This document shows, one piece after another, positions 1-6,947 of a DNA stretch of 20,213 nucleotides. The position numbers and the translations under genes are program-made. Positions within the stretch are counted from its first letter, which is position 1, and every line of letters begins with the position of its first letter. A model generated the notes under the pieces. That model saw nothing but the letters and a program-made list of their open reading frames with translations, ran no database searches and was not told the origin of the DNA. This DNA is from a virus. The DNA lies in IMG/VR virus record IMGVR_UViG_3300045017_000268, positions 1 to 20,213 of that record; one strand, written 5' to 3'.

Positions 1-103
1 ACAGCCGAAGTCGCACCTTGAAAAGGCTAAGGAATATCAAAAACAAAACGGCGGAACAATCACCGAGGCATTAAGAGCCACCGCTGAAAAAAGGAAATCT
101 TAA
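1..103 (+). CDS. C-terminal end of a capsid maturation protease or scaffold-type protein (partial)
   Basis: An open frame enters from the left edge (first full codon at base 2) and ends with TAA at 101-103, leaving 33 residues. The visible end is charged and helical, with a KEYQKQNGGTITEALRATA segment. Ends of the form '(E/A)YQ...NPGTS...EAL' occur at the C-terminus of phage prohead proteases and scaffolds, and the next two genes are a decoration protein and the major capsid protein, which is where a lambda gpC-like protease normally sits. The assignment therefore rests mostly on position; no catalytic residue is in view. The stop is followed by a 27-base gap containing an AAAGGGAGGG ribosome-binding site for the next gene. 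Confidence 0.5.
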   Translation, partial: QPKSHLEKAKEYQKQNGGTITEALRATAEKRKS

Positions 104-130
104 AGTTTAAAGAAAAGGGAGGGTATAAAC

Positions 131-487
131 ATGTCGCAGCTGAATATGGGTTCAAAGGCATTTGTGGTAAACGAGGCGGTAATCGAGCCTTACCGCAGGA
201 TAAAGCTGACTGCAGGAAGCGGGACGCTGGTTGAGTACGCGGATGCAGGAGACGCTTTTATCGGAGTAAGCGCTGCGCGCGCTCTTATAGGCGAGATGGT
301 TTCAGTAGACCTGAAGCACACCGGCCGGACCTTCAAGATGGAGGCAAACGGAGCAATTGCCGTGGGATCGAGTTTCTACGGAGCGTTAGACGGCAAGATC
401 AGCGCCACGGTAAGCGGTTCAGCCCAAGGCCGCAACCTGGAAGCAACAGCAGCAGACGGAGAAATAGTCGAGTGTATTCTTTTGTAA
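131..487 (+). CDS. Capsid decoration (cement) protein, DUF2190-like
   Basis: This 118-residue protein is rich in small residues and beta-prone, with no membrane segment or cysteine cluster. The pattern of an N-terminal strand pair, then PYRRIKLTAG, then a GDAFIGVSA segment, then VDL...TF-ME..GAIAVGSSFYGALDGK matches the DUF2190 capsid cement family, which binds the outside of HK97-fold capsids and stabilises them, as lambda gpD does. It has a strong site (AGGGAGGG) ahead of ATG 131 and lies directly before the major capsid gene, the usual place for a decoration gene. The family call is from pattern recall; the role is supported by position. Confidence 0.75.
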   Translation: MSQLNMGSKAFVVNEAVIEPYRRIKLTAGSGTLVEYADAGDAFIGVSAARALIGEMVSVDLKHTGRTFKMEANGAIAVGSSFYGALDGKISATVSGSAQGRNLEATAADGEIVECILL

Positions 488-516
488 ACAGAACCTAAAA
501 CGAGGAGGGATTACAG

Positions 517-1473
517 ATGGGAGTTGATTATCAAGGCACCAGAGCCGTACCGAGGCTTGAGCTGGGAGAGGCAGTTAAGGAATTCACCCAGCAGCAGAAT
601 GAGTTTATCGGCACACAGGTCCTGCCGATTTTCGGCACCAAAAAGAAATCCAGCATCTTTCCGGCAATCACCCGGGAAAGCATCACCAGGGAAGCCGACA
701 CCAAGCGCGCGCCCAGGGGTAACTACAACCGGGACGGCTTCTCGGCTAAGGATAAGCTTTATAACTGCGAGGAGTTCGGGCTCGAAGGCATCCTGGATGA
801 CGGAGAGCGGGCGCTTTACGCATCCGACTTTGATGCAGAGCTTACCACGGTGCAGATCGTTACACGCAGGGTCCTGCAGGCGCAGGAGCGCAGGATTGCT
901 GCGCTTATGTTTAATACGACCACTTTCACTGGAGCCCAGCTTTACACGGATAACACGGCTACACCCTGGACAAACGCTTCCACCGATGTCATTGCCCAGG
1001 TGCGTGCGATCCGGGAAAAGGTCAGAGCCAATTCCGGCCTTGACGCTAATGCGCTGATTTTCAGCAAGGCAAACCTTGACCGGCTCTTAAATAACACCGT
1101 GATCAAGGACTCGATCAAGTATGTGGCGCGTTTAGCAGAGGCAGAGATTTTAAATGCCCTGGCTGATCTTCTGGGTATAAGGCAGATCATTGTGGGCAGG
1201 GGTATTTACAACACCGCCAAAGAAGGGAAAACCTTTGTCAACGGAGACATCTGGAACGCCTCTTATGTTATGGCTGCGGTTATCGGCAGCCCGGAGAGGC
1301 TTGCGGATCCTAGTGTCGGAAGGACTTTCCTTTGGACTGCGGATTCGCCGGAGAACGCCACGGTTGAGCAGTACCGCGACGATGCTTCAAGAAGCGATAT
1401 CTTCCGCGTCAGGCAGCATGTGGATGAGATCGTCATTGATCCGTACTTTGCGCACCTGATGAAGGTAGCTTAA
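517..1473 (+). CDS. Major capsid protein (HK97 fold, gpE-like)
   Basis: This 318-residue protein forms the shell. It resembles the lambda gpE-type family: an N-terminal 'FIGTQVLPIFGTKKKSS' arm leading into strands, a central helical spine region ('VIAQVRAIREKVRANSGLDAN' followed by 'LIFSKANLDRLLNN'), then 'ILNALADLLGI..IIVGRGIYN', a pattern common to phage coat proteins of the type seen with DUF2190 cement proteins. The C-terminal part, 'FRVRQHVDEIVIDPYFAHLMKVA', matches the usual end of the family. Length is typical. A GAGGAGGG site precedes ATG 517. It lies between the decoration gene and a head-tail joining gene, as expected. No separate N-terminal scaffold (delta) domain is seen, which fits an external scaffold upstream. 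Confidence 0.85.
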   Translation: MGVDYQGTRAVPRLELGEAVKEFTQQQNEFIGTQVLPIFGTKKKSSIFPAITRESITREADTKRAPRGNYNRDGFSAKDKLYNCEEFGLEGILDDGERALYASDFDAELTTVQIVTRRVLQAQERRIAALMFNTTTFTGAQLYTDNTATPWTNASTDVIAQVRAIREKVRANSGLDANALIFSKANLDRLLNNTVIKDSIKYVARLAEAEILNALADLLGIRQIIVGRGIYNTAKEGKTFVNGDIWNASYVMAAVIGSPERLADPSVGRTFLWTADSPENATVEQYRDDASRSDIFRVRQHVDEIVIDPYFAHLMKVA

Positions 1474-1476
1474 GAG

Positions 1477-1824
1477 ATGAGTTTTAAGGACGGACTGTCT
1501 CAGGATGCAGGGAAGGTGTTTTTAAACAGCAGCGAATTTGCCGAGGACGTGGTCTATACGCCGAAAGGCGGCAGTCCTCTTGCAATAAAAGCTGTCATCA
1601 ACCGCAGGCGCCTGGATCCTGCTTATGAGGATACCGGGCGCACGCTGCTTAATCAGGCAGAAATCTTTATTGCCAATGATGCAGCTGCAGGCGTTATCAG
1701 CATCAATAAGGGCGGAGATACAGTTTCCTTTGCGGAAAATCTCGGCGGCGCAGCAGTCAACTGGGTTGTGGTTGATATTTTAAGCCAGGACGAAGGCATG
1801 TGGCATTTGCTGGTGCAGAAATAA
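1477..1824 (+). CDS. Head-tail joining protein, lambda gpFII-like
   Basis: This small 115-residue, beta-rich protein sits right after the capsid gene. Length and position match lambda gpFII (117 residues), which joins the finished head to the tail. Visible features are an N-terminal helix with 'DVVYTPKGGSPLAIKAVINR', a central 'NQAEIFIANDAAAGVISINKGGDTVSF' and the end 'WVVVDILSQDEGMWHLLVQK', which look like strands of the small beta barrel of gpFII/ATP-binding sugar transporter-like head-tail connectors. The start is three bases after the capsid stop and lacks a good ribosome-binding site, so translation is probably coupled to the capsid gene. Confidence 0.65.
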   Translation: MSFKDGLSQDAGKVFLNSSEFAEDVVYTPKGGSPLAIKAVINRRRLDPAYEDTGRTLLNQAEIFIANDAAAGVISINKGGDTVSFAENLGGAAVNWVVVDILSQDEGMWHLLVQK

Positions 1825-1845
1825 AATGGTGAGCGAAGTCGAACC

Positions 1846-2451
1846 ATGAGCGAGTTAACCGTTGAAATAAACACCAAGGATCTTGACCGGGCATTGAGGA
1901 TGTTTCCAAAAGACCTCAAATACGAGATCGCAGACGGCATGGATCATATCAGCCGGAAGTTCTTAAAAACTTTCAGGCAGGAGAGGCTTCAGGGTCCGCC
2001 GGGGATAAGGGGCAGGCCTCACGGGATATTCACGCATTTTAGCAGGGCAAGCCTGGTTTCGCAGGATATCGAAGGCATGGGCATGGTGATTTTCTCGGAC
2101 TCAAAGATTGCCCGCATGCACGAGGAGGGCGCCACAGTCAAGAATCCGGGCGGAGGAAAGCTTGCCGTGCCTCTTTCTGCACGTAAAGAATTATTTACCG
2201 TAGACGGCAGGCTTAAGCAGCAGTACCGCAAGCCCAGGCTGCTTAAGAATGTAGTGCCGATTCAATTAAGGGGCAAGACATTCCTGGTCCGGGTTAAGAA
2301 GAAGCTGCGCGAGCTGCTGTCGTTGTTTGTGTTAAAGAACAGCGTGCGCATAAAACCCAGGCTGATGTTTTATAAAACTTGGGATGATATGCAGAATGAC
2401 CGTATCCAGATTTTAAACAAGTCAATTGAAAAGGCGCTGAAGACGACATGA
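1846..2451 (+). CDS. Tail completion protein, HK97 gp10 / lambda gpZ-like
   Basis: This basic 201-residue protein occupies the gpZ position of the lambda order, between the gpFII-like and gpU-like genes. Its N-terminal part has the alternating helix-strand pattern of HK97 gp10-type and gpS virion morphogenesis proteins ('LDRALRMFPKDLKYEIADGMDHISRKFLKTF', then a 'HEEGATVKNPGGGKLAVPLS' loop like the 'E.Gt...a.P...' motif of that family). The role would be to close the tail's head-proximal end. The C-terminal third is Lys/Arg-rich. It overlaps the next gene by four bases (ATGA at 2448-2451). The exact family is unsure; the call rests on pattern plus position. Confidence 0.6.
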   Translation: MSELTVEINTKDLDRALRMFPKDLKYEIADGMDHISRKFLKTFRQERLQGPPGIRGRPHGIFTHFSRASLVSQDIEGMGMVIFSDSKIARMHEEGATVKNPGGGKLAVPLSARKELFTVDGRLKQQYRKPRLLKNVVPIQLRGKTFLVRVKKKLRELLSLFVLKNSVRIKPRLMFYKTWDDMQNDRIQILNKSIEKALKTT

Positions 2452-2906
2452 CCGTCAGGGAAAACATTTTACAGGATCTAAAGACTACGCTCGAAGGCAT
2501 CAGCATTGCCAGCGGATATCACAATGATATTGCCAGCGTGCAGCGCTGGAGGCAGTCCGGCAATTCTTTGCTTAATGTGCCCTGCATTGTGATTAACGCC
2601 GGTCCTGAAGAAAAAGAGCCGGTACCCAATCCTTTCACCACCTGTAAATTTACTGTTTATCTTGATGTTTGGATGAGGCAGGACTCAAGCGATCCCCAGG
2701 CAACAGATACTCTTCTTAACAGCTTATTAGGCGATGTAGAAAAGGCGCTGATGCAGGATATTACACGGAGTGGTTTTGCTAAGGATACGAATATTAAATC
2801 AAACGTTTTGTTTGAGACCTTAGAAGGCCAGCCTCAGGCAGGCATCATTGTAGAGCTTGAAATAATTTATCAGCATAAACAGGATGACCCGGAGGTTTCA
2901 GGATAA
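2448..2906 (+). CDS. Tail terminator protein, gpU-like
   Basis: This 152-residue alpha/beta protein starts with a helix ('VRENILQDLKTTLEGI') and continues with strands around 'CIVINAGPEEKEPVPNPFTTCKFTVYLDVWMRQ', a long helix ('ATDTLLNSLLGDVEKALMQD') and a C-terminal strand ('AGIIVELEIIYQHKQDDP'). This layout is that of gpU/gp37-type tail terminators, which cap the tail tube in a hexameric ring and bind the head. The final 'V.v.Y.h...dP' strand is typical. ATG 2448 overlaps the previous stop, and the gene directly precedes the tail tube gene, as in lambda. Confidence 0.65.
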   Translation: MTVRENILQDLKTTLEGISIASGYHNDIASVQRWRQSGNSLLNVPCIVINAGPEEKEPVPNPFTTCKFTVYLDVWMRQDSSDPQATDTLLNSLLGDVEKALMQDITRSGFAKDTNIKSNVLFETLEGQPQAGIIVELEIIYQHKQDDPEVSG

Positions 2907-2922
2907 GGAGGATAGATAAAAT

Positions 2923-4065
2923 ATGCTTACACGTAAACGCCAGCTGGCAGCAAAGATTGAGGCAGTGGAAGGCACTGCCGAAACCCTGGCTGCAGCTGAT
3001 GCCAAACTTTTAGTCTATAACCCCAAGGTAAGTTTTGATGTGGCGATGGCCGAACGCAACCCCGCCAGGACCTCATTTTCCGATATCGGTAAGATCCCGG
3101 GAAAACGCCCTGGAGGATTATCATTCCGTATCGAGCTGAGGGGCTCAGGCGCTGCAGCCACAGTACCGGAGTGGGGCAAGCTTCTGCAGGCCTGCGGGTT
3201 TGGGGTAAACGCCTTAAAGTCAATGAATATCGGCGCAATAACCAACGGTCCCTTTCAGCACGGAGAGACTATTACCGGAGGAACTTCTGCAGCTAAAGGC
3301 AGGGTAGTGATTAATACTGCTAACGGCGCTACCGCTATTCTTTTTGTTTCGGTTTCCGGGACGTTTGTCAGCGGCGAGGTAATTACCGGAGGCACCTCAG
3401 CTGCTACAGCCACGACTTCTTCGATACCCTCAACCGTAGGCAATGAGTTTAAGCCGGTTTCAGACAATATTCCCTCATTAACGCAGGGCAGCTTTGAGGA
3501 CGGCCTGCGCAAATTGATTAAAGGTTCGAGAGGCAAGGTCAAGTTAGGCTTTAAATCAGGCGAGCCGGTGTATCTGGATTTTGAGTTTCAAGGGGTGGAA
3601 GCAGGGATAACCGATACAGCATTTCTTGCCAATGTAACTTATGAGAGTACCAAACCGCCCGCATTCTTAAGCGCACTATTTTCGGTAGATGCTTATTCCG
3701 CAAAGATAGGTGAAATGGATATCGATGTCGCCAACACTTTAGCGGTGCGGGATGACGTCAACGATGCCAGAGGTATTCTATCATTCGCGATTACAGACAG
3801 GATTGTTTCCGGATCGTTTAATCCGGAGATGGTTTCCTGCGCGGCGTATGACTTCCACAACAAATGGTTCTCAGGCGCGGAAATGATTGTTGATTTTACC
3901 GTAGGTTCTGTAGCAGGGAATAAGTTCCGTTTCTACATCCCGCGGGCGCAGTATACCAAGATTGAAGATGAGGACAGAGACGGCCTGCAGCTGGCTAAGT
4001 CTGCCTTTAATCTTAACGGCTCGCTTCTTTACGGAGACGATGAGCTGAGCATTTTAGCCTTATAG
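2923..4065 (+). CDS. Major tail tube protein, with an inserted repeat domain
   Basis: At 380 residues this is longer than lambda gpV (246). The N-terminal part ('LTRKRQLAAKIEAVEGTAETL..ADA') and the segment 'FSDIGKIPGKRPGGLSFRIELRGSG' match phage tail tube proteins of the 'EstYGta' type, and residues about 180-380 hold further strands of the tube fold ('VKLGFKSGEPVYLDFEFQG', 'SFAITDRIVSGSFNPEM'). Between them, residues about 105-168 carry two copies of a short GE(T/V)ITGGTSAA motif (114-124 and 151-161), probably a surface-exposed insert. The start has a strong AAGGAGG site. Position between the terminator and the frameshifting chaperone pair fits a tube subunit. Confidence 0.75.
   Translation: MLTRKRQLAAKIEAVEGTAETLAAADAKLLVYNPKVSFDVAMAERNPARTSFSDIGKIPGKRPGGLSFRIELRGSGAAATVPEWGKLLQACGFGVNALKSMNIGAITNGPFQHGETITGGTSAAKGRVVINTANGATAILFVSVSGTFVSGEVITGGTSAATATTSSIPSTVGNEFKPVSDNIPSLTQGSFEDGLRKLIKGSRGKVKLGFKSGEPVYLDFEFQGVEAGITDTAFLANVTYESTKPPAFLSALFSVDAYSAKIGEMDIDVANTLAVRDDVNDARGILSFAITDRIVSGSFNPEMVSCAAYDFHNKWFSGAEMIVDFTVGSVAGNKFRFYIPRAQYTKIEDEDRDGLQLAKSAFNLNGSLLYGDDELSILAL
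3262..3417 (+). repeat. Two copies of a GE-ITGGTSAA motif in the tail tube gene
   Basis: Bases 3262-3306 and 3373-3417 encode two 15-residue segments that share GE(T/V)ITGGTSAA in their first eleven residues. The DNA copies differ at several third positions (for example GGAGGAACTTCT against GGAGGCACCTCA), so this is an old protein-level duplication, not a recent DNA repeat. The copies are 37 codons start to start. Similar glycine-rich strands decorate many phage tail and fibre proteins. Confidence 0.75.
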
Positions 4066-4082
4066 CGAAAGGAGAAATTTCT

Positions 4083-4508
4083 ATGCTTACCGGAATAAAC
4101 ATTTACGAAACCAAGCCTTACAAATCACAGTTAGATCCCGACAAAGATAACCCTACGATTTTTCACATCGGCTCTCTTGATTCTTACCTAAGAGCCCACA
4201 TCGAAGACCAGACTACCTCTTTTGAATTCAGCTCTAAAAATCCCAAGGACCCGGCAAGGGCAAATATTAATGCTTCAAAGCGCAATCTTTTGGCAGTCCG
4301 TTTTGGTCTTAAGGGCCTGGATAGCTTCCTGGATCCCAGGGATAAGAAGCCGGTTAAGTTTGATACGGTCTCAGTAGCAATTATCGGCAAGAATTACACC
4401 GCTGTCAGTGAGGATATTCTTTCCATGCTGCCTAAAGCCTTAATTGATGAGCTGGCCGAGGTGATCTTGTCCGAGAACACATTAAGCGGGGAAGAGGCAA
4501 AAAACTGA
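4083..4508 (+). CDS. Tail assembly chaperone, short form (gpG-like)
   Basis: This 141-residue protein sits between the tail tube and tape measure genes, the invariant place of tail assembly chaperones that keep the tape measure protein soluble and recruit tube subunits. Residues 20-90 are strand-rich ('TTSFEFSSKNPKDPARANINASKRNLLAVRFGLKGLDSF') and residues 100-141 form helices. The gene ends in GCA AAA AAC TGA, a canonical -1 slippery heptamer (4499-4505) directly before the stop, so most ribosomes end here and a minority continue in the -1 frame to make the long form. A GAAAGGAG site precedes ATG 4083. Confidence 0.8.
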   Translation: MLTGINIYETKPYKSQLDPDKDNPTIFHIGSLDSYLRAHIEDQTTSFEFSSKNPKDPARANINASKRNLLAVRFGLKGLDSFLDPRDKKPVKFDTVSVAIIGKNYTAVSEDILSMLPKALIDELAEVILSENTLSGEEAKN

Positions 4509-4816
4509 CCCTGGCAGTCTGGCTGCATAAACTGAAGCTTGACTGCCGAAAGTGCAGCGACGCTCAAAAAGAAGAGCGGGGCTGCGAAGCTGATTCTCAA
4601 ATCCCGGGAATGTGGAAGATAGGCGATGAAGAATTTTCAAGATGTCCAAGAGGCCTGGTCACTGCAACGAGCATTGAGTATTTAAACGCATACATCTTTT
4701 TTAAGCAAGGTTTTCTTCCTAATCCCGGCGGCTGGCTAGAACAGCCGCTTAAATTTATCCAGGCCATGCGGGTGATTGAGCAGGAAGTTATAAAGTCAAA
4801 AGAGGAAAAAGACTAA
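4083..4816 (+). CDS. Tail assembly chaperone, long form made by -1 frameshift (gpGT-like)
   Basis: The -1 frame is open from 4451 to the stop at 4814-4816, with no in-frame stop around the slippery site. After slippage at 4499-4505 the protein continues with LTLAVWLHKLKLDC and gains 103 residues, giving about 244 in total. The extension has four cysteines at its residues 14, 17, 27 and 46 (CRKC, RGC, SRCP), a possible zinc site, then a 'FFKQGFLPNPGGWLEQP..FIQAMRVIEQE' tail of a type common in phage T-domain proteins. An internal ATG at 4610 could be taken as a separate 68-residue gene, but it lacks a good ribosome-binding site and would lose three of the four cysteines. The stop overlaps the tape measure start (TAATG). 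Confidence 0.8.
4499..4505 (+). promoter_or_regulatory. Programmed -1 ribosomal frameshift slippery site A AAA AAC
   Basis: Read in the gpG frame the bases are gcA AAA AAC TGA, a textbook X XXY YYZ heptamer, with the zero-frame stop immediately after it. The -1 frame is open across it and leads into a conserved-looking T-type domain. It lies directly upstream of the tape measure gene, as in the conserved G/GT arrangement of long-tailed phages. Confidence 0.88.
4513..4558 (+). promoter_or_regulatory. Candidate frameshift-stimulating hairpin or pseudoknot
   Basis: Seven bases after the slippery heptamer, GGCAGTC (4513-4519) is perfectly complementary to GACTGCC (4541-4547), giving a 7-bp stem. 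Within its loop, GCTGCA (4522-4527) is perfectly complementary to TGCAGC (4553-4558) beyond the stem, which would make an H-type pseudoknot, with a rather long 13-base connector (4528-4540). The 7-base spacer is in the usual range for -1 frameshift stimulators. The two pairings were found by eye; stability was not computed. Confidence 0.6.
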
Positions 4817-6366
4817 TGCCTACCAACCGTGAGCTGGAAATCATCATGAAGTTAAAGGATGAGGTGACCAAGCGGCTGCAGGGAATAGAAGGAGGCCTGC
4901 AGAAGTTTGCCAACTCTGCGCATCAGCTGGGCCTCAACATGCGTCAAGTAGGCAGGGAAATCTCCCAAGTGGGCTCAACCTTGACCTTTATGGGCGCAGC
5001 TCTAACCGGTCCTTTGGCTCTAGCCTTTAAGTCAGCCGAGAAATACTCTCTTTCCGTGCATAATGAACTGAAACGCTTGGATAATGCCTTTATTGCTTTA
5101 AGAGTGAGTATCGCCGAGGCCTTAGTGCCGGTTGTGCATCAGCTGGCCAACGCCTTTGGCAATCTGCTTGCCATGTGGAACAGTATTCCGGCTGCCACCC
5201 AGCAGATGATTATTCAAGGAGTTGCAATCACCGGAATATTTTTAACCTTAAGCGGAGTGGTAGTCAGCCTTATCGGCAGGCTGGTCAGGGTAGGCGGGAT
5301 TATCCTGGATCTAGTAAGCAAATTTGCCTTATTTGCCCTGGCCAACCCTTGGCTGGTAGGAATTGCTGTAGTTGTAGCCGGTCTGATTGTCGTTTTTCTT
5401 AAGTTCAGGGATGTGGCAGTGCCTGTGCTTAACGCGGTTGAAATAGGCGCAGAAATGGTCTACATCGGCTTTGTAAAGCTGATCAAGTATCTGATTATCG
5501 GTTTTGACAAGTTAGCCCTAGGCCTTGAGAAATTCTACGATCTCTTAGGCAAGCTCCCGGGTAAATTAGGCGAGCCTTACCGCGAGGCATCAGAACACAT
5601 CAAAAAATTCCGCGAGAATTTAGACGGCCTGATTAAAGCGTCAGATACCGAGATGGACCGGGTCGGCAATAAGATCTCAAATATTCTGGTGACCGGAGAG
5701 GGCAGCTTGGTTAAAGGCTACGACAAAGCGCGCGAGGCAATCGGCAACTTTATCAACTCCCTTAGGAATTTAGGCAAGGATGTCAAGATTAACGAAGTAG
5801 CGCAGTCCTTTGATGCCATACAGGCAATAGGCGAGGGAACGGCTAGATCTTTGGGCTCTTCGTTTAAGCATTTCTTTAGCGATGCATTCCGCGGCCAATT
5901 AGACGATGCCAAGGACTATTTTGCCGAGTTCGGCAATATGATGCTGGATATACTCGCAGAAGTCCTGGCAAAAATCATCTTGATTAAAACTATCGGCGCA
6001 ATATTCCCCGGAATGATTCCGTTTTTTCACCAGGGAGGAGTTGTTTATCACAAGGGAGGCATGATCCAGCCGGTGTATGCGCATTCGGGCCTTGCGCCTG
6101 ATGAAATCCCCATTGTTGCGCAGTCAGGAGAGGGAGTGCTTTCCAGAAGAGGAATGCGTTCGCTGGGCGTAAATAATTTGAATAAGTTAAACCGAGGCGA
6201 AGGCTTAGGCGAAAGCGCCCAGGTTTTTAATGTTTACATTAATGCCAATGACGCAAAGTCTTTCCGGGAGATGCTGGTGCAGCATCCGGATGTCTTTGAA
6301 GGCGCAATCATTGACGCCTTAAACAAGAATAAACCCATAAGAAGCGCAATCAGGAACCGCTTATGA
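4816..6366 (+). CDS. Tail tape measure protein
   Basis: This 516-residue protein sets tail length and is threaded inside the tail tube. It has an amphipathic N-terminal part ('LEIIMKLKDEVTKRLQGIEGGLQKF'), hydrophobic segments around residues 130-200 ('MIIQGVAITGIFLTLSGVVVS', 'WLVGIAVVVAGLIVVFL') typical of tape measures that insert into the host membrane, and a C-terminal 'GGVV..KGGM......HSGLAPDEIPIVAQSGEGVLSRRGM.SLG...LNKLN' block that is a well-known tape measure ending. It is short for the family. If the usual rule of about 0.15 nm per residue holds, the tail would be roughly 75-80 nm. ATG 4816 overlaps the chaperone stop. Confidence 0.88.
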   Translation: MPTNRELEIIMKLKDEVTKRLQGIEGGLQKFANSAHQLGLNMRQVGREISQVGSTLTFMGAALTGPLALAFKSAEKYSLSVHNELKRLDNAFIALRVSIAEALVPVVHQLANAFGNLLAMWNSIPAATQQMIIQGVAITGIFLTLSGVVVSLIGRLVRVGGIILDLVSKFALFALANPWLVGIAVVVAGLIVVFLKFRDVAVPVLNAVEIGAEMVYIGFVKLIKYLIIGFDKLALGLEKFYDLLGKLPGKLGEPYREASEHIKKFRENLDGLIKASDTEMDRVGNKISNILVTGEGSLVKGYDKAREAIGNFINSLRNLGKDVKINEVAQSFDAIQAIGEGTARSLGSSFKHFFSDAFRGQLDDAKDYFAEFGNMMLDILAEVLAKIILIKTIGAIFPGMIPFFHQGGVVYHKGGMIQPVYAHSGLAPDEIPIVAQSGEGVLSRRGMRSLGVNNLNKLNRGEGLGESAQVFNVYINANDAKSFREMLVQHPDVFEGAIIDALNKNKPIRSAIRNRL

Positions 6367-6944
6367 GCACGGAAATCTTAATCTTTACCCCGGCATTCGG
6401 CTTAAAAGAGGACGCGGAGTTTTCAACCCTGATTTTTCAGGCAGACTCAGGCAAAGAAAAACGCAGGTCTAAATGGTCAAAGCCTATTCGTACCCTGGAC
6501 ACCTGGCTTGAGAACGAAAACGAAACCGCAGTCAGCCTGATCTGGGAATTCTTTAAAGCGCGCAAGGGCAAATACGACACCTTTTGGGTAAAGTTTCCCA
6601 CGAGCTATAAAGTAACCAATGAAGCTGTAGGCACCGGAGGCGGAGGCCAGACAGTTTTTTATTTAGATTATTTCCCGGTTGATCTATCTTCAGTAAAAGT
6701 TTACTTAAACGGAGTGCTGCAGGTTTCCGGTTACACAGTGAGTAACGATTTAACAAACGAAGTAACAAAGATCACTTTTACGGTTGCTCCGGGTGCGGGA
6801 GTGGCAGTCACGGCAAGCTATGAGTATTACATTCAGGCCAGGTTCGATGACGATAAGCTCTCCCGGGAGCTGGTGCAGTATAGGCTTTATAACACCAGCA
6901 TAAAACTAAAAGAAGTTTTGTGGAATATTTACCAGGCGCCCTAA
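6363..6944 (+). CDS. Distal tail protein, DUF2460-like, with an inserted beta domain
   Basis: This 193-residue protein has 'PAFGLKEDAEFSTLIFQADSGKEKRRSKWSKPIRTLD' at the start and 'FFKARKGKYDTFWVKFP' in the middle, matching the DUF2460 family whose member in the Rhodobacter gene transfer agent (RcGTA) is the distal tail protein, the ring joining tube to hub. Residues about 88-158 ('GTGGGGQTVFYLDYFPVD...VYLNGVLQVSGYTVS...ITFTVAPGAGVAVTASYEY') form an inserted beta domain of a kind that recurs in phage proteins and may face outward. The frame then returns to the family with 'ARFDDDKLSRELVQYRLYNTSIKLKEVL'. ATGA overlaps the tape measure stop. Confidence 0.75.
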   Translation: MSTEILIFTPAFGLKEDAEFSTLIFQADSGKEKRRSKWSKPIRTLDTWLENENETAVSLIWEFFKARKGKYDTFWVKFPTSYKVTNEAVGTGGGGQTVFYLDYFPVDLSSVKVYLNGVLQVSGYTVSNDLTNEVTKITFTVAPGAGVAVTASYEYYIQARFDDDKLSRELVQYRLYNTSIKLKEVLWNIYQAP

Positions 6945-6947
6945 AAA

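Noticed and set aside
517-1473. Other long frames inside the capsid gene on both strands
   Set aside because: They lie wholly within a clear capsid gene, have Arg/Ser/Pro-rich translations and no ribosome-binding sites.
4610-4816. A separate 68-residue gene starting at ATG 4610
   Set aside because: The frame is open upstream to 4451 and joins gpG through a canonical slippery site; no good ribosome-binding site precedes 4610. It is better read as the end of the frameshift product.
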